NCBI RefSeq assembly: GCF_042683745.1
Contig: NZ_JBHUJX010000008.1
Location: 124,001 to 188,000 of the forward strand
Reading direction: 5' to 3'
DNA length: 64,000 nucleotides
Source of the DNA: Pseudoneobacillus sp042683745
GTDB lineage: Bacteria > Bacillota > Bacilli > Bacillales > Cytobacillaceae
The position numbers and the translations under genes are program-made. Shown piece after piece: positions 34,840 through 42,116 of the stretch; positions within the stretch are counted from its first letter, which is position 1; every line of letters begins with the position of its first letter. Under the pieces are notes generated by a model. That model saw only the letters and a program-made list of their open reading frames with translations, ran no database searches and was not told the DNA's origin.

Positions 34840-36126
34840 ATGAAAAAGTTTCGGGAGATTTTTCAAAATCGAACGTTTAGAAATCTATTCTTTGCTACTT
34901 TTACATCTCAAATGGGTAGTACGATTGGATTAACGGCCTTTATGTTTTATTTGCTTGATCGATTCTCTGATCAACCGGTATATGCTTCGATTACAGAGCT
35001 CATGTATTCATTGCCAACTTTAGCGGTTTTCTTCCTTGTGGGAGTTTTTGCTGATCGCATGGACCGTCAAAAGATTGCTTATAATTGTGATTGGATTAGT
35101 GCCGTACTTTCTGTTTCATTAATTGGAACCATCCTGATAGGTTGGATGCCACTTATCTTTTTTGTTCTTTTCACAAGAAGTGCGATTTCAAAATTCTTCT
35201 ACCCAGCTGAAAGCGCAATGGTTCAAGGGATTTTGAAAAAGGATGATTATACGACTGCTGCGGGATTAAACCAGTTAGTAAGTAGCTTGTTTATGCTTTT
35301 TGGAAATGGATTAGGGATTGCTGCTTATTGGTCCCTTGGAATTTATGGAGCAATTGCGATCGATACACTTTCCTTTATTATAAGTGCGATTTTAATTAAA
35401 TCAGTTAAAATTGCCGAGGAAGTTCGCCTTCCAAATGGGAAACATACGATGAAAGACTTGAAACTTTCCCTTGTTTTTAAAGACTTTAAGCTTGGAATTT
35501 CTTATATTTTGTCTAATAAACTTTTAAGAACATTACTTATCGGATTTATCGTGTTTGGTGTAGTTAACGGGGGCTTTTCTGTCATCCCTATCTTTATCCT
35601 TAAATATAAGCTAGCGCCAAATACATATGAGGAACTTTCTATTTGGATTGGCGTTATTTTTGGAACTGGTGTACTTATTGGAAGTTTAGTTGCGTCCGTT
35701 CTTGTCCAAAAAGTGAAGCTCTATCAATTAGTTATCCTAGGTCTGTTAATTTCAGGAGGTTTTATTGTTCTTGCCTCGTTCCCAAATAATATTTATATGT
35801 TCATGGGATTAATTTTCATCGCATCCCTAGGGCTTCCATTTGTTAATATTGCCATTGGCGGTTGGATGCCAAGTATAATTGATCCGAAAATGATGGGTAG
35901 GGTTCAAGGGTGGATCACTCCGTTAATGATGTTATCCCAATCCATTACTTTAGGTGTTATTGCTGTTTCCTTCCCTAAAATCTTAACAGTGGAAATGCTT
36001 TATTGGATGGTAGGTGGCTGTTTAATGCTAGTAGGGATTTATTATATGATAAGCTTACCAAAGTATGTTCGTTCATCTGATAATGAAGTAGAAGCAAAGC
36101 CATTGAGTCAACAAAGTGGTGCTTAA
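34840..36126 (+). CDS. MFS transporter (MefA/DHA3-like)
   Basis: A 428-residue major facilitator with 12 predicted helices. The loop 2-3 motif appears as GVFADRMDRQKIAY. Overall pattern is that of the DHA3-like drug/macrolide efflux group (NRTFRNLFFATFTSQMGSTIGLTAFMFYLLDR at the start). The substrate cannot be inferred. AGGGGA lies before the ATG and a terminator follows the stop. It stands between copy B of the dispersed repeat and the sigY operon. Confidence 0.85.
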   Translation: MKKFREIFQNRTFRNLFFATFTSQMGSTIGLTAFMFYLLDRFSDQPVYASITELMYSLPTLAVFFLVGVFADRMDRQKIAYNCDWISAVLSVSLIGTILIGWMPLIFFVLFTRSAISKFFYPAESAMVQGILKKDDYTTAAGLNQLVSSLFMLFGNGLGIAAYWSLGIYGAIAIDTLSFIISAILIKSVKIAEEVRLPNGKHTMKDLKLSLVFKDFKLGISYILSNKLLRTLLIGFIVFGVVNGGFSVIPIFILKYKLAPNTYEELSIWIGVIFGTGVLIGSLVASVLVQKVKLYQLVILGLLISGGFIVLASFPNNIYMFMGLIFIASLGLPFVNIAIGGWMPSIIDPKMMGRVQGWITPLMMLSQSITLGVIAVSFPKILTVEMLYWMVGGCLMLVGIYYMISLPKYVRSSDNEVEAKPLSQQSGA

Positions 36127-36132
36127 TAATAA

Positions 36133-36157
36133 AGGGTGACAACAGTCACTCTTTTTT
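36133..36157 (+). terminator. terminator after MFS gene
   Basis: AGGGTGAC and GTCACTCT pair around AACA, followed by TTTTTTT. Confidence 0.9.
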
Positions 36158-36179
36158 TTAATATTTTTTTAAAAAAGTG

Positions 36180-36205
36180 TGAACTAAATAAAGACTCTGT
36201 TCGTC
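36180..36205 (+). promoter_or_regulatory. ECF-type (SigY-like) autoregulatory promoter
   Basis: TGAAC (-35) and CGTC (-10) are separated by 17 bases, 43 bases upstream of the sigma gene. This matches the TGAAC/CGTC elements known for SigY-dependent transcription. Confidence 0.7.
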
Positions 36206-36247
36206 ATACAATTAGAAAAAGAGATAGCGGGGAAAGTGAGGAAGGTA

Positions 36248-36811
36248 ATGGACGATAAAAATTTGATTAAAATGGCAATGAAGGGTGATGCGACTGCATT
36301 TGCACTCCTTTTCCACGAAAACTATCCTTTTTTGGTTAAATATTTAATCAAAATTTCGATGAATATAGATTTAGCGGAAGAGATCGCCCAAGAAACAATG
36401 GCTAAGTGTATGGAGAAAATACGTCTATACAATGGTAAGTCAAAGTTTTCGTCATGGCTAATATCGATTGCCACGAATCTATATATAGATCAATTAAGAA
36501 AGAAGAAAAGGGAACAAAATTGGCAAATACAAGAACAAGCCTTTCGGAAAATAAAATGGCAATTTGAAAGCAGAAACGAAGAGTGGAACGATGCTTTAAA
36601 TGCTCTAGGAAAATTGTCTGAAGAAGTACGAATACCGATTATCTTAAAGCATTATTATGGATATTCTTATGATGAGATAGGAAATATGATGAATCTGTCG
36701 CCAGGAACAATAAAATCACGAATTCATAACGGGATTGTGACAGTAAGAAAGGAGTTAAAACTGGATGAAGAAATCAAAAATCATTCCACTGAAAACAGAA
36801 CAATTAATTGA
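36248..36811 (+). CDS. sigY: ECF RNA polymerase sigma factor, SigY-like
   Basis: A 187-residue ECF sigma factor. Region 2 is FALLFHENYPFLVKYLIKISMNIDLAEEIAQETMAKCMEKI with the SWLISIATNLYIDQLRKKKR end; region 4 is LSEEVRIPIILKHYYGYSYDEIGNMMNLSPGTIKSRIHNGI. The neighbouring YxlC-type gene and the TGAAC/CGTC promoter point to SigY, which in B. subtilis maintains the SPbeta-linked sublancin trait. The ATG at 36248 follows GAGG; a GTG at 36236 is less likely. It overlaps the next gene by 47 bases. Confidence 0.85.
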   Translation: MDDKNLIKMAMKGDATAFALLFHENYPFLVKYLIKISMNIDLAEEIAQETMAKCMEKIRLYNGKSKFSSWLISIATNLYIDQLRKKKREQNWQIQEQAFRKIKWQFESRNEEWNDALNALGKLSEEVRIPIILKHYYGYSYDEIGNMMNLSPGTIKSRIHNGIVTVRKELKLDEEIKNHSTENRTIN

Positions 36812-37112
36812 TCATAAGACGATAAAGAAGATTTCAGAAGGTCTTGATTCTTTTGACTGTATGCCTATTGAAACTCCTAGTCAAAATTGGTTTGAGCATT
36901 TTGTCATTGAGCAGCAAAAGAAAGCAAAGGAAAAATGGAGAAAAGAGCTGTTTCTGTTTGCTTTAGTCGCTATTTTTATTTTAAGTGGAATTATTTTTTC
37001 CCTTTATCGTATGCCGATTATTTTTATCATTTTACAAGGTCTAGGGATCTGTTCTGCCATCCTATTCAGCATGGTTTACTCTCTTAAGCAGGTGAAAAAT
37101 CATGAAGGGTGA
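36765..37112 (+). CDS. yxlC: YxlC-like anti-sigma-Y component
   Basis: A 115-residue protein with a soluble N-terminal half (residues 1-60) and two membrane helices (ELFLFALVAIFILSGIIFSLY and IIFIILQGLGICSAILFSMVYSL). Position directly after sigY and topology match YxlC, which together with YxlD restrains SigY at the membrane. AAAGGAG precedes the ATG, which lies inside the end of sigY and suggests coupled translation. It overlaps the next gene by 11 bases. Confidence 0.75.
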   Translation: MKKSKIIPLKTEQLIDHKTIKKISEGLDSFDCMPIETPSQNWFEHFVIEQQKKAKEKWRKELFLFALVAIFILSGIIFSLYRMPIIFIILQGLGICSAILFSMVYSLKQVKNHEG

Positions 37113-37299
37113 ATTAACTCCAGAATTAATTATCATGGTTACCATTATTCTACTAAGTCAAAGTATATTCTTATTTATTAATGCCAAAAGAAATCAACAT
37201 AATTATTGGCTGTGGGGTATCCTAGGACTTATTCAAGCACCAGTACCAACGCTTGTTTATCTTATTTTTGTACGGAAAATTTGGCAGAAAAACAACTAG
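37102..37299 (+). CDS. small membrane protein of the sigY operon (YxlD/YxlE position)
   Basis: A 65-residue protein with two membrane helices and a PLDc_N-like pattern (INAKRNQHNYWLWGILGLIQAPVPTLVYLIFVRKIW). In B. subtilis the third and fourth genes of the operon are yxlD and yxlE. The NxxLWGILGLIQ form is what I associate with YxlE, so the order may differ here. The start overlaps yxlC with AGGTG as ribosome site. Confidence 0.7.
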   Translation: MKGELTPELIIMVTIILLSQSIFLFINAKRNQHNYWLWGILGLIQAPVPTLVYLIFVRKIWQKNN

Positions 37300-37319
37300 G
37301 GTTATTTGGAGGATTATTT

Positions 37320-37523
37320 ATGGAGAAACTTAAGGTTCTCTTAGTACTTATTGCTGGTGTGGGGCAAATTTTAGGAATCATTTTGTTGTTCATAAATATT
37401 AAATTAGCTATTATTGTTTATATCATTTATGCACTGACGATATTTGCCATCATTTTTTTATTAATTAAAGATCGAAAAAAGGAAAAACGAGAGGATGAAG
37501 AAAATGATTATCGTAACTACTGA
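37320..37523 (+). CDS. small membrane protein of the sigY operon
   Basis: A 67-residue protein with two membrane helices (VLLVLIAGVGQILGIILLFI and LAIIVYIIYALTIFAIIFLLI) and a charged tail KDRKKEKREDEENDYRNY. It occupies a yxlD/yxlE slot of the sigY operon. TTGGAGG precedes the ATG. Its end overlaps the next gene by 20 bases, so the operon continues. Confidence 0.7.
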   Translation: MEKLKVLLVLIAGVGQILGIILLFINIKLAIIVYIIYALTIFAIIFLLIKDRKKEKREDEENDYRNY

Positions 37524-37818
37524 TTATGTACCAGGTAAAGAAATTAAGGAATTGATGGGTTTTGTAAAGGGGAACACGATTCAATCTAAGCATATTGGGA
37601 AAGATATTTTAGCCGGCTTAAGAACAATCGTCGGTGGTGAAATAACAGAATACACGGAAATGATGGATGAAGCTAGACAAAAAGCGATTGGCCGCATGGT
37701 AGAAGATGCAAAAAGTAAAGGTGCAAACGCGATTATCGGGATGAGATTGCAGTCTGCATCACTTATGCAAAATGCTTCGGAAATCATTGCCTACGGAACA
37801 GCTGTGCTCGTGGAATAA
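37504..37818 (+). CDS. YbjQ-family (UPF0145) protein
   Basis: A 104-residue YbjQ/UPF0145 heavy-metal-binding-like protein with MIIVTTDYVPGKEIKELMGFVKGNTIQSKHIGKDILAGLRTIVGGEITEYTEMMDEAR and the GANAIIGMRLQSASL core. The family forms pentamers and has no settled function. ATG at 37504 has GAGAGG nine bases upstream, within the preceding gene. It ends the operon, in the place where B. subtilis has the ABC transporter genes yxlF and yxlG. Confidence 0.85.
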   Translation: MIIVTTDYVPGKEIKELMGFVKGNTIQSKHIGKDILAGLRTIVGGEITEYTEMMDEARQKAIGRMVEDAKSKGANAIIGMRLQSASLMQNASEIIAYGTAVLVE

Positions 37819-37961
37819 ATTAATCTATATGACTTGCTAAATTTTCATGAATTGTTCACTTAATTGTCACGAAATTGAAACATCTCATCAATATCCATTT
37901 CGTTATTTATGGTAATTTTATATTGATAGATTAGTTCAAATTGGGGCATGGGGTGGATAAG

Positions 37962-38045
37962 ATGGAAGAACTTTCAGTTACATTAATTATTGCCAGTATT
38001 ATGATTCTAACTTTTTTCACGGGATATATTCTCATTAAAGCTTAA
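37962..38045 (+). CDS. possible 27-residue membrane peptide
   Basis: A short frame MEELSVTLIIASIMILTFFT then GYILIKA, consisting of one hydrophobic helix. GGGGTGG lies six bases before the ATG, and a perfect terminator overlaps the stop, so it looks like a complete small transcription unit. Bacillus genomes encode many such short membrane peptides. I do not recognise this one. Confidence 0.5.
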   Translation: MEELSVTLIIASIMILTFFTGYILIKA

Positions 38046-38076
38046 CTACTTAGCTAATGGCTAAGTAGTTTTTTTA
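38044..38076 (+). terminator. terminator after the 27-residue ORF
   Basis: AACTACTTAGC and GCTAAGTAGTT pair around TAATG, followed by TTTTTA. Confidence 0.85.
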
Positions 38077-38079
38077 TAA

Positions 38080-38239
38080 GATAAGAAAGTATAACATTTT
38101 CGGACTTCGAAAATTGTCCTGCTCCAGCGCCTAGCCCCTCGAGGTCAAATGTTCGCCAGCCAAAAAGTCAAAGAACGACTTTCCGGCTGGCGAAGCATTT
38201 GCTTGTCGGGGCTGATCAAGGCGCCTGCGCTTTTCTTAT
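38080..38239 (+). repeat. dispersed repeat copy C (short form)
   Basis: Same family and orientation. It runs from GATAAGAAAG to CTTTTCTTAT and has the central hairpin TTCGCCAGCC / GGCTGGCGAA. The segment between CCTAGCCCC and CTCGAGGTCAAATG is missing, an internal deletion of roughly 55 bases compared with copies A and E. It separates the 27-residue ORF from ssp. Confidence 0.9.
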
Positions 38240-38250
38240 AGAAAAATTTA

Positions 38251-38273
38251 AGCCCCCTTTATAAAGGGGGCTA
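38251..38273 (-). terminator. terminator after ssp
   Basis: AGCCCCCTTT and AAAGGGGGCT pair around ATA, followed on the minus strand by TAAATTTTTC. Confidence 0.8.
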
Positions 38274-38300
38274 AGCCATATTATTCAGTTTTGTATATAA

Positions 38301-38504
38301 TTATCTTTGGAAGCCGCCTAATTGCTGTTCAGCCATTTGAACTAAACGTTTAGTGATTTCTCCACCTACAGAACCGTTAGCACGAGAAGTTGTGTCTGCG
38401 CCAAGATTAACTCCGAACTCATTTGCAATCTCGTACTTCATTTGGTCTAGTGCTTGTTGTACACCTGGAACTAAAAGTTGGTTTGAGTTGTTGTTACTTG
38501 CCAT
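38301..38504 (-). CDS. alpha/beta-type small acid-soluble spore protein
   Basis: A 67-residue SASP that coats forespore DNA and protects it from UV and heat. The two family signatures are visible: the GPR cleavage region KYEIANEFGVNLGADTTSR and the C-terminal GSVGGEITKRLVQMAEQQL. AAGAGGAG precedes the ATG. Paralogues (SspA, B, C, D) are too alike to name this one. Upstream (38505-38848) holds its promoter region, and no convincing sigma-G promoter was fixed by eye. Confidence 0.95.
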   Translation of the reverse strand: MASNNNSNQLLVPGVQQALDQMKYEIANEFGVNLGADTTSRANGSVGGEITKRLVQMAEQQLGGFQR

Positions 38505-38848
38505 AATCTAACACTCCTCTTGATTATTTTAGGGTCAGTGTGGAATTGAACCACTTATGGTAATACCATTGCCACCAGGTCCTAACCCATAATATGATTA
38601 GCTGGATAAAGACTTTGTAACTTGGAATCCTACTTATTAGGGTCTGGGTTATGATTTGATGAATATATTGGTAGTTAATACATTGAAAGTTCATCTCCTC
38701 GTTGGCTGCTTTTGTTTGTTGCTTGTACTGTCTATTATGCTAAGATATTTGGACAATATTCGCTTTTAAATAAAGGTAATTTCTTCCGTCATGACAACTC
38801 GAAAAAATACACATGCTAATCATAAATGAAGAGAAGGGTTTGTGTACG

Positions 38849-39088
38849 ATGAGTATTTGTCATTTATGTAATGGATTTAATGAAATAAAATTGAAATGCC
38901 AATGTGGTAGTGAAATGGTTGATTGCGGAAGAGTAATGGATTATTACGATGATTATAGTGCTTATATGGAAATTGACCAATTAAAATTAGAAGATGGGTA
39001 TCCAAATACATTTTCAGATGAAAAATGTCCGCATCTGTTTACTTGTTCAAACTGTGCATTGGATAACGTAATTTTTATAAATGAATAA
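38849..39088 (+). CDS. small Cys-rich (zinc-ribbon-like) protein
   Basis: A 79-residue protein with CHLCNGFNEIKLKCQCGSEMVDCG at the N-terminus and CPHLFTCSNCAL near the end, giving three Cys clusters of zinc-ribbon type separated by an acidic, Tyr-rich middle (MDYYDDYSAYMEIDQLKLEDGYP). It probably binds one or two zinc ions. ATG at 38849 is preceded by AAGGG at long distance; the frame extends to 38813 without better support. I do not recognise the family. A shared terminator separates it from msmX. Confidence 0.65.
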   Translation: MSICHLCNGFNEIKLKCQCGSEMVDCGRVMDYYDDYSAYMEIDQLKLEDGYPNTFSDEKCPHLFTCSNCALDNVIFINE

Positions 39089-39096
39089 AAAAATCT

Positions 39097-39134
39097 AAAA
39101 ACAGCCAGATCACAATGAGTGATTGGCTGTTTTT
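39097..39134. terminator. bidirectional terminator
   Basis: AAAACAGCCA pairs with TGGCTGTTTT with an inner ATCA/TGAT pair, between two convergent genes. T-runs lie on both sides. Confidence 0.9.
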
Positions 39135-39143
39135 ATAAATCAA

Positions 39144-40241
39144 TTAACGAATTCTCATTTCAGTTTGAGTGTCAAAGAAATGAGTTTTATTCATATCAAT
39201 CGCAAGCTCAATAATATCACCAGGTTTGATATGTGAACGAGAATCAACACGTGCAATAAAGTCTTGATCACTAATGGAAGAATACAACATTGTTTCGGCG
39301 CCAGTTAATTCTGAAACATCAATTTTAGCATCGATTTTTGTTCCAGGTGAAGCTTCAATGAAAACAGGTTCGTCATGTATATCTTCAGGACGGACACCAA
39401 GAATCACTTCTTTACCAACATAGCCTTGGTCGCGAAGAGTTTTCATTTTTCCTTCTGGAATGGAAAGGGTAACTGTTCCAATGACAAATTTACCATCTTC
39501 AATTTTTCCATTAAAGAAATTCATCGCAGGAGATCCGATAAATCCACCGACAAATACATTTTCTGGCTTTTCGTACACCTCTTTTGGTGCACCTACTTGT
39601 TGAATTAACCCATCTTTCATAACGACAAGTCGAGTAGCCATTGTCATTGCTTCTGTTTGGTCATGGGTAACATAAATCGTTGTTGTCTGTAATCTTTGGT
39701 GTAATTTAGCAATTTCTGCACGCATTTGTACACGTAATTTAGCATCTAAATTGGAAAGTGGTTCATCCATTAAGAATACTTTTGCATCACGAACAATCGC
39801 ACGTCCTAAAGCAACACGTTGACGCTGACCACCAGAAAGTGCTTTTGGTTTTCGGTCAAGATATTGTTCAAGTCCTAATATTTTTGCCGCATCATTCACT
39901 CGACGATTAATTTCATCTTTAGGAAATTTACGAAGCTTCAAACCGAATGCCATATTGTCACGTACTGTCATATGTGGGTAAAGAGCATAATTTTGGAAAA
40001 CCATCGCAATGTCACGGTCTTTCGGGGCGACATCATTTACTCGTTTTCCATCAATATAGAAATCACCTTTGGAAATTTCCTCGAGACCAGCGATCATCCG
40101 TAATGTCGTAGATTTTCCACATCCTGATGGGCCAACGAATACAATAAACTCTTTGTCTTGAATATGTAGGTTAAAATCAGTGACTGCCGTTACTTTATTG
40201 TCATAAATTTTGTAAATATGGTCTAATTTTAATTCAGCCAT
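39144..40241 (-). CDS. msmX: sugar ABC transporter ATPase (MsmX/UgpC)
   Basis: A 365-residue ABC ATPase of the CUT1 sugar group, which powers several oligosaccharide importers in B. subtilis. Walker A GPSGCGKST, Q loop VFQNYALYPHMTV, signature LSGGQRQRVALGRAIV, Walker B KVFLMDEPLSNLDAKLR and the H loop YVTHDQTEAM are present, followed by the TOBE/OB regulatory domain with VILGVRPEDIHDEP. The sequence is nearly that of B. subtilis MsmX as I recall it. ATG at 40241 follows GAGGAGG. No permease genes are adjacent, as expected for a shared ATPase. Confidence 0.95.
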   Translation of the reverse strand: MAELKLDHIYKIYDNKVTAVTDFNLHIQDKEFIVFVGPSGCGKSTTLRMIAGLEEISKGDFYIDGKRVNDVAPKDRDIAMVFQNYALYPHMTVRDNMAFGLKLRKFPKDEINRRVNDAAKILGLEQYLDRKPKALSGGQRQRVALGRAIVRDAKVFLMDEPLSNLDAKLRVQMRAEIAKLHQRLQTTTIYVTHDQTEAMTMATRLVVMKDGLIQQVGAPKEVYEKPENVFVGGFIGSPAMNFFNGKIEDGKFVIGTVTLSIPEGKMKTLRDQGYVGKEVILGVRPEDIHDEPVFIEASPGTKIDAKIDVSELTGAETMLYSSISDQDFIARVDSRSHIKPGDIIELAIDMNKTHFFDTQTEMRIR

Positions 40242-40355
40242 TGGAAAAAGCCTCCTCATAAGAAATAATTTTCTTATAAATAGTTTACCTAAGATATTCA
40301 TTTTCCTATATGGACAAATTGCACAAAGTTTACATGTCTTTTTTTAGGCATATTG

Positions 40356-41261
40356 TTACTTTGTTTTTTCCATAATTTCACAAGCGGAGTAAACTGTTAT
40401 CGCTGAATGAAAATCTTTTAATGGTATACCTGTCTTTTCGGTAAACTTATCTAATCGATATTGTAATGTGTTTCGGTGGATGAATAAACTTTTCGAAGTC
40501 ATACTTGCATTCATATTGTTTAAAAGAAAAGATTTAATTGTTGAGAATAATTCGTTATCCTCATACAAGACAGGTAGAATATCATGTTGAATAATCTTTT
40601 TCATTGAATCAGGTAAGTGGAATGCCAATTGAGAAGGAACGATTTTTTCAAAGTATAAAAGTTTGTCCTGCGAGTTTGCGCGAATGGCATCTAAATACAA
40701 CGCTCGTTCATGTTGGAATAATGGATGAAATGCTTCGGATAAGCTTCGGAATTTTCCGATATAGATAAATGGTTCAATGAAAAAATCTGTTCTCATCGTT
40801 TCAAACATGGCAAGAAAATCGTTCTCTACTAATGAGTGATTCGATTTTGGTTCGATAATAATCCCATTGCACTCATCTTCCCAAATGATGATAATTTCAG
40901 AATGAAAAAATGCATGTAACGCGGATTCAAAATCATGTCGATTAATTTTACCAGTTGACCATTGAAAAAAAATATTTCGAAAGGTCAATCCATGTTCATG
41001 GGGGGGGATTGGACCTTTTTCCATTAAATATCGGTGCCAATTTTGGGCAGATGGGGAGGAAAGTATAGTGTTTCCTATAGGCTGGAAATAATCAAATAGT
41101 GATTTTAAAAGGACTAATTGATTATCCATTATGTCCTGCTTTGGAATGCCGAACCATTCATTCGTTTTAAGGGTAAACCAGTAAAAATGTCCGAAATGAT
41201 CCTCTGGCTTTTGATTAGTTAATATTAAATTTGGGTAAAGTAATTGCAATTTTTTTAACAT
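40356..41261 (-). CDS. PucR/CdaR-type helix-turn-helix regulator
   Basis: A 301-residue protein whose C-terminal 60 residues form the PucR-type HTH_30 domain (FLLNNMNASMTSKSLFIHRNTLQYRLDKFTEKTGIPLKDFHSAITVYSA). The N-terminal 230 residues have no recognised fold. Regulators of this type often sit next to msmX in Bacillaceae and are thought to respond to sugars, though no ligand is known. ATG at 41261 follows GAGGGG. It is transcribed in the same direction as msmX with a 114-base gap. Confidence 0.78.
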   Translation of the reverse strand: MLKKLQLLYPNLILTNQKPEDHFGHFYWFTLKTNEWFGIPKQDIMDNQLVLLKSLFDYFQPIGNTILSSPSAQNWHRYLMEKGPIPPHEHGLTFRNIFFQWSTGKINRHDFESALHAFFHSEIIIIWEDECNGIIIEPKSNHSLVENDFLAMFETMRTDFFIEPFIYIGKFRSLSEAFHPLFQHERALYLDAIRANSQDKLLYFEKIVPSQLAFHLPDSMKKIIQHDILPVLYEDNELFSTIKSFLLNNMNASMTSKSLFIHRNTLQYRLDKFTEKTGIPLKDFHSAITVYSACEIMEKTK

Positions 41262-41307
41262 TATACCCCTCATTATCCATAGTAATTAGTAAGATTATAA
41301 CAAAAAA

Positions 41308-41336
41308 AGGTTCATTCATCTAAGATGAATGAACCT
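41308..41336 (-). terminator. terminator after the 60-residue gene
   Basis: A perfect 13-bp stem AGGTTCATTCATC / GATGAATGAACCT, followed on the minus strand by TTTTTTTG. Confidence 0.9.
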
Positions 41337-41352
41337 AATTCGAGAAAGTGGC

Positions 41353-41535
41353 TTAGTACGGTGGTTCTTCCTCATAAAGATCTCTAGCTTCTTCAATGTT
41401 GGTTGAATCCGCTCTCATATGAACAGAACCCCCAGACATTCCTTCATTAATCATTCGGTCCACATCTAAATAGACCTTATCTTTTCCTTCATAATGTAAA
41501 TCCTTGTTAAAGTTTGGCGAATCCTTTTTTTCCAT
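41353..41535 (-). CDS. 60-residue conserved-looking hydrophilic protein
   Basis: A small acidic protein, MEKKDSPNFNKDLHYEGKDK then VYLDVDRMINEGMSGGSVHM and an acidic end EEEPPY. An ideal AAAAGGAGG ribosome site and a strong terminator mark it as a real gene. It lies downstream of yheE, separated by dispersed repeat D, and its Gly-rich INEGMSGG segment recalls small spore proteins. I cannot name the family. It is a candidate spore or coat-associated protein by context only. Confidence 0.7.
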   Translation of the reverse strand: MEKKDSPNFNKDLHYEGKDKVYLDVDRMINEGMSGGSVHMRADSTNIEEARDLYEEEPPY

Positions 41536-41590
41536 AAAGCAGACCTCCTTTTCTTTATTTTTTGAAAGAAGGTCCATTCTCATACGCAGA

Positions 41591-41855
41591 AATTGTCCAG
41601 CGCAAGCGTCCGGCCCCGACGTAAAGGATGTACCAGTGTCGGCAATGCGATAGGACGCCCCCGAGCTCTTGTCGACCTCTAGGTCAAATGTTCGCGGGTC
41701 CAAAAAGTCAAAGAACGACTTTCCGGGCCCGCGAAGTATTTGCTTGGCAAACCAAAGAACGGTTTGCATAAGTGCGACTAGGTCTCTGGCTTCGCTACTC
41801 TCGCCAATCGACCAGTCTTCTTTATCGGGGCTTACAAGCGCGCTTCCGCTTTTCT
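41591..41855 (+). repeat. dispersed repeat copy D (long form)
   Basis: Same family and orientation, with the extra 85-base segment seen in copy B. The hairpin arms are TTCGCGGGTCC / GGGCCCGCGAA around the conserved loop-stem AAAGTCAAAGAACGACTTT. It ends exactly at the stop codon of yheE on the other strand, so it fills the gap between yheE and the 60-residue gene. Confidence 0.9.
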
Positions 41856-42063
41856 ATTCGTATACATGAAATAACATTAATTCATGGATTTGTTCTTTTA
41901 AGTTTTGCTCATCCTCTTGCGCTGGTGATGCTGAAGTCCATTCAATACTGCCGTTTTGATGGTAAATTCCAGCGAATTTTTGCTTTTTGAAATAAAAGGA
42001 AAAAGTCCAACCAGGCAATTGTTGGTGCTCATAAATTGATTTGTATTGAAAGTGAGTAATCAT
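41854..42063 (-). CDS. yheE: YheE-family protein
   Basis: A 69-residue protein (MITHFQYKSIYEHQQLPGWT... ending QIHELMLFHVYE) that matches B. subtilis YheE in length, start and end. The function is unknown. GGAGGG precedes the ATG, and it follows the yheC/D-type genes with a 54-base gap, as in B. subtilis. The stop codon touches repeat D. Confidence 0.88.
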   Translation of the reverse strand: MITHFQYKSIYEHQQLPGWTFSFYFKKQKFAGIYHQNGSIEWTSASPAQEDEQNLKEQIHELMLFHVYE

Positions 42064-42116
42064 ATTATCCCTCCAGCTTTATTTTAGCATATTTGGAAGG
42101 GAGGTGACTTAGTCCA

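Noticed and set aside
38505..38640. Minus-strand Gly-rich fragment (YYGLGPGGNGITISG)
   Set aside because: It is flanked by stops with no start codon and is too short to claim as a gene remnant.
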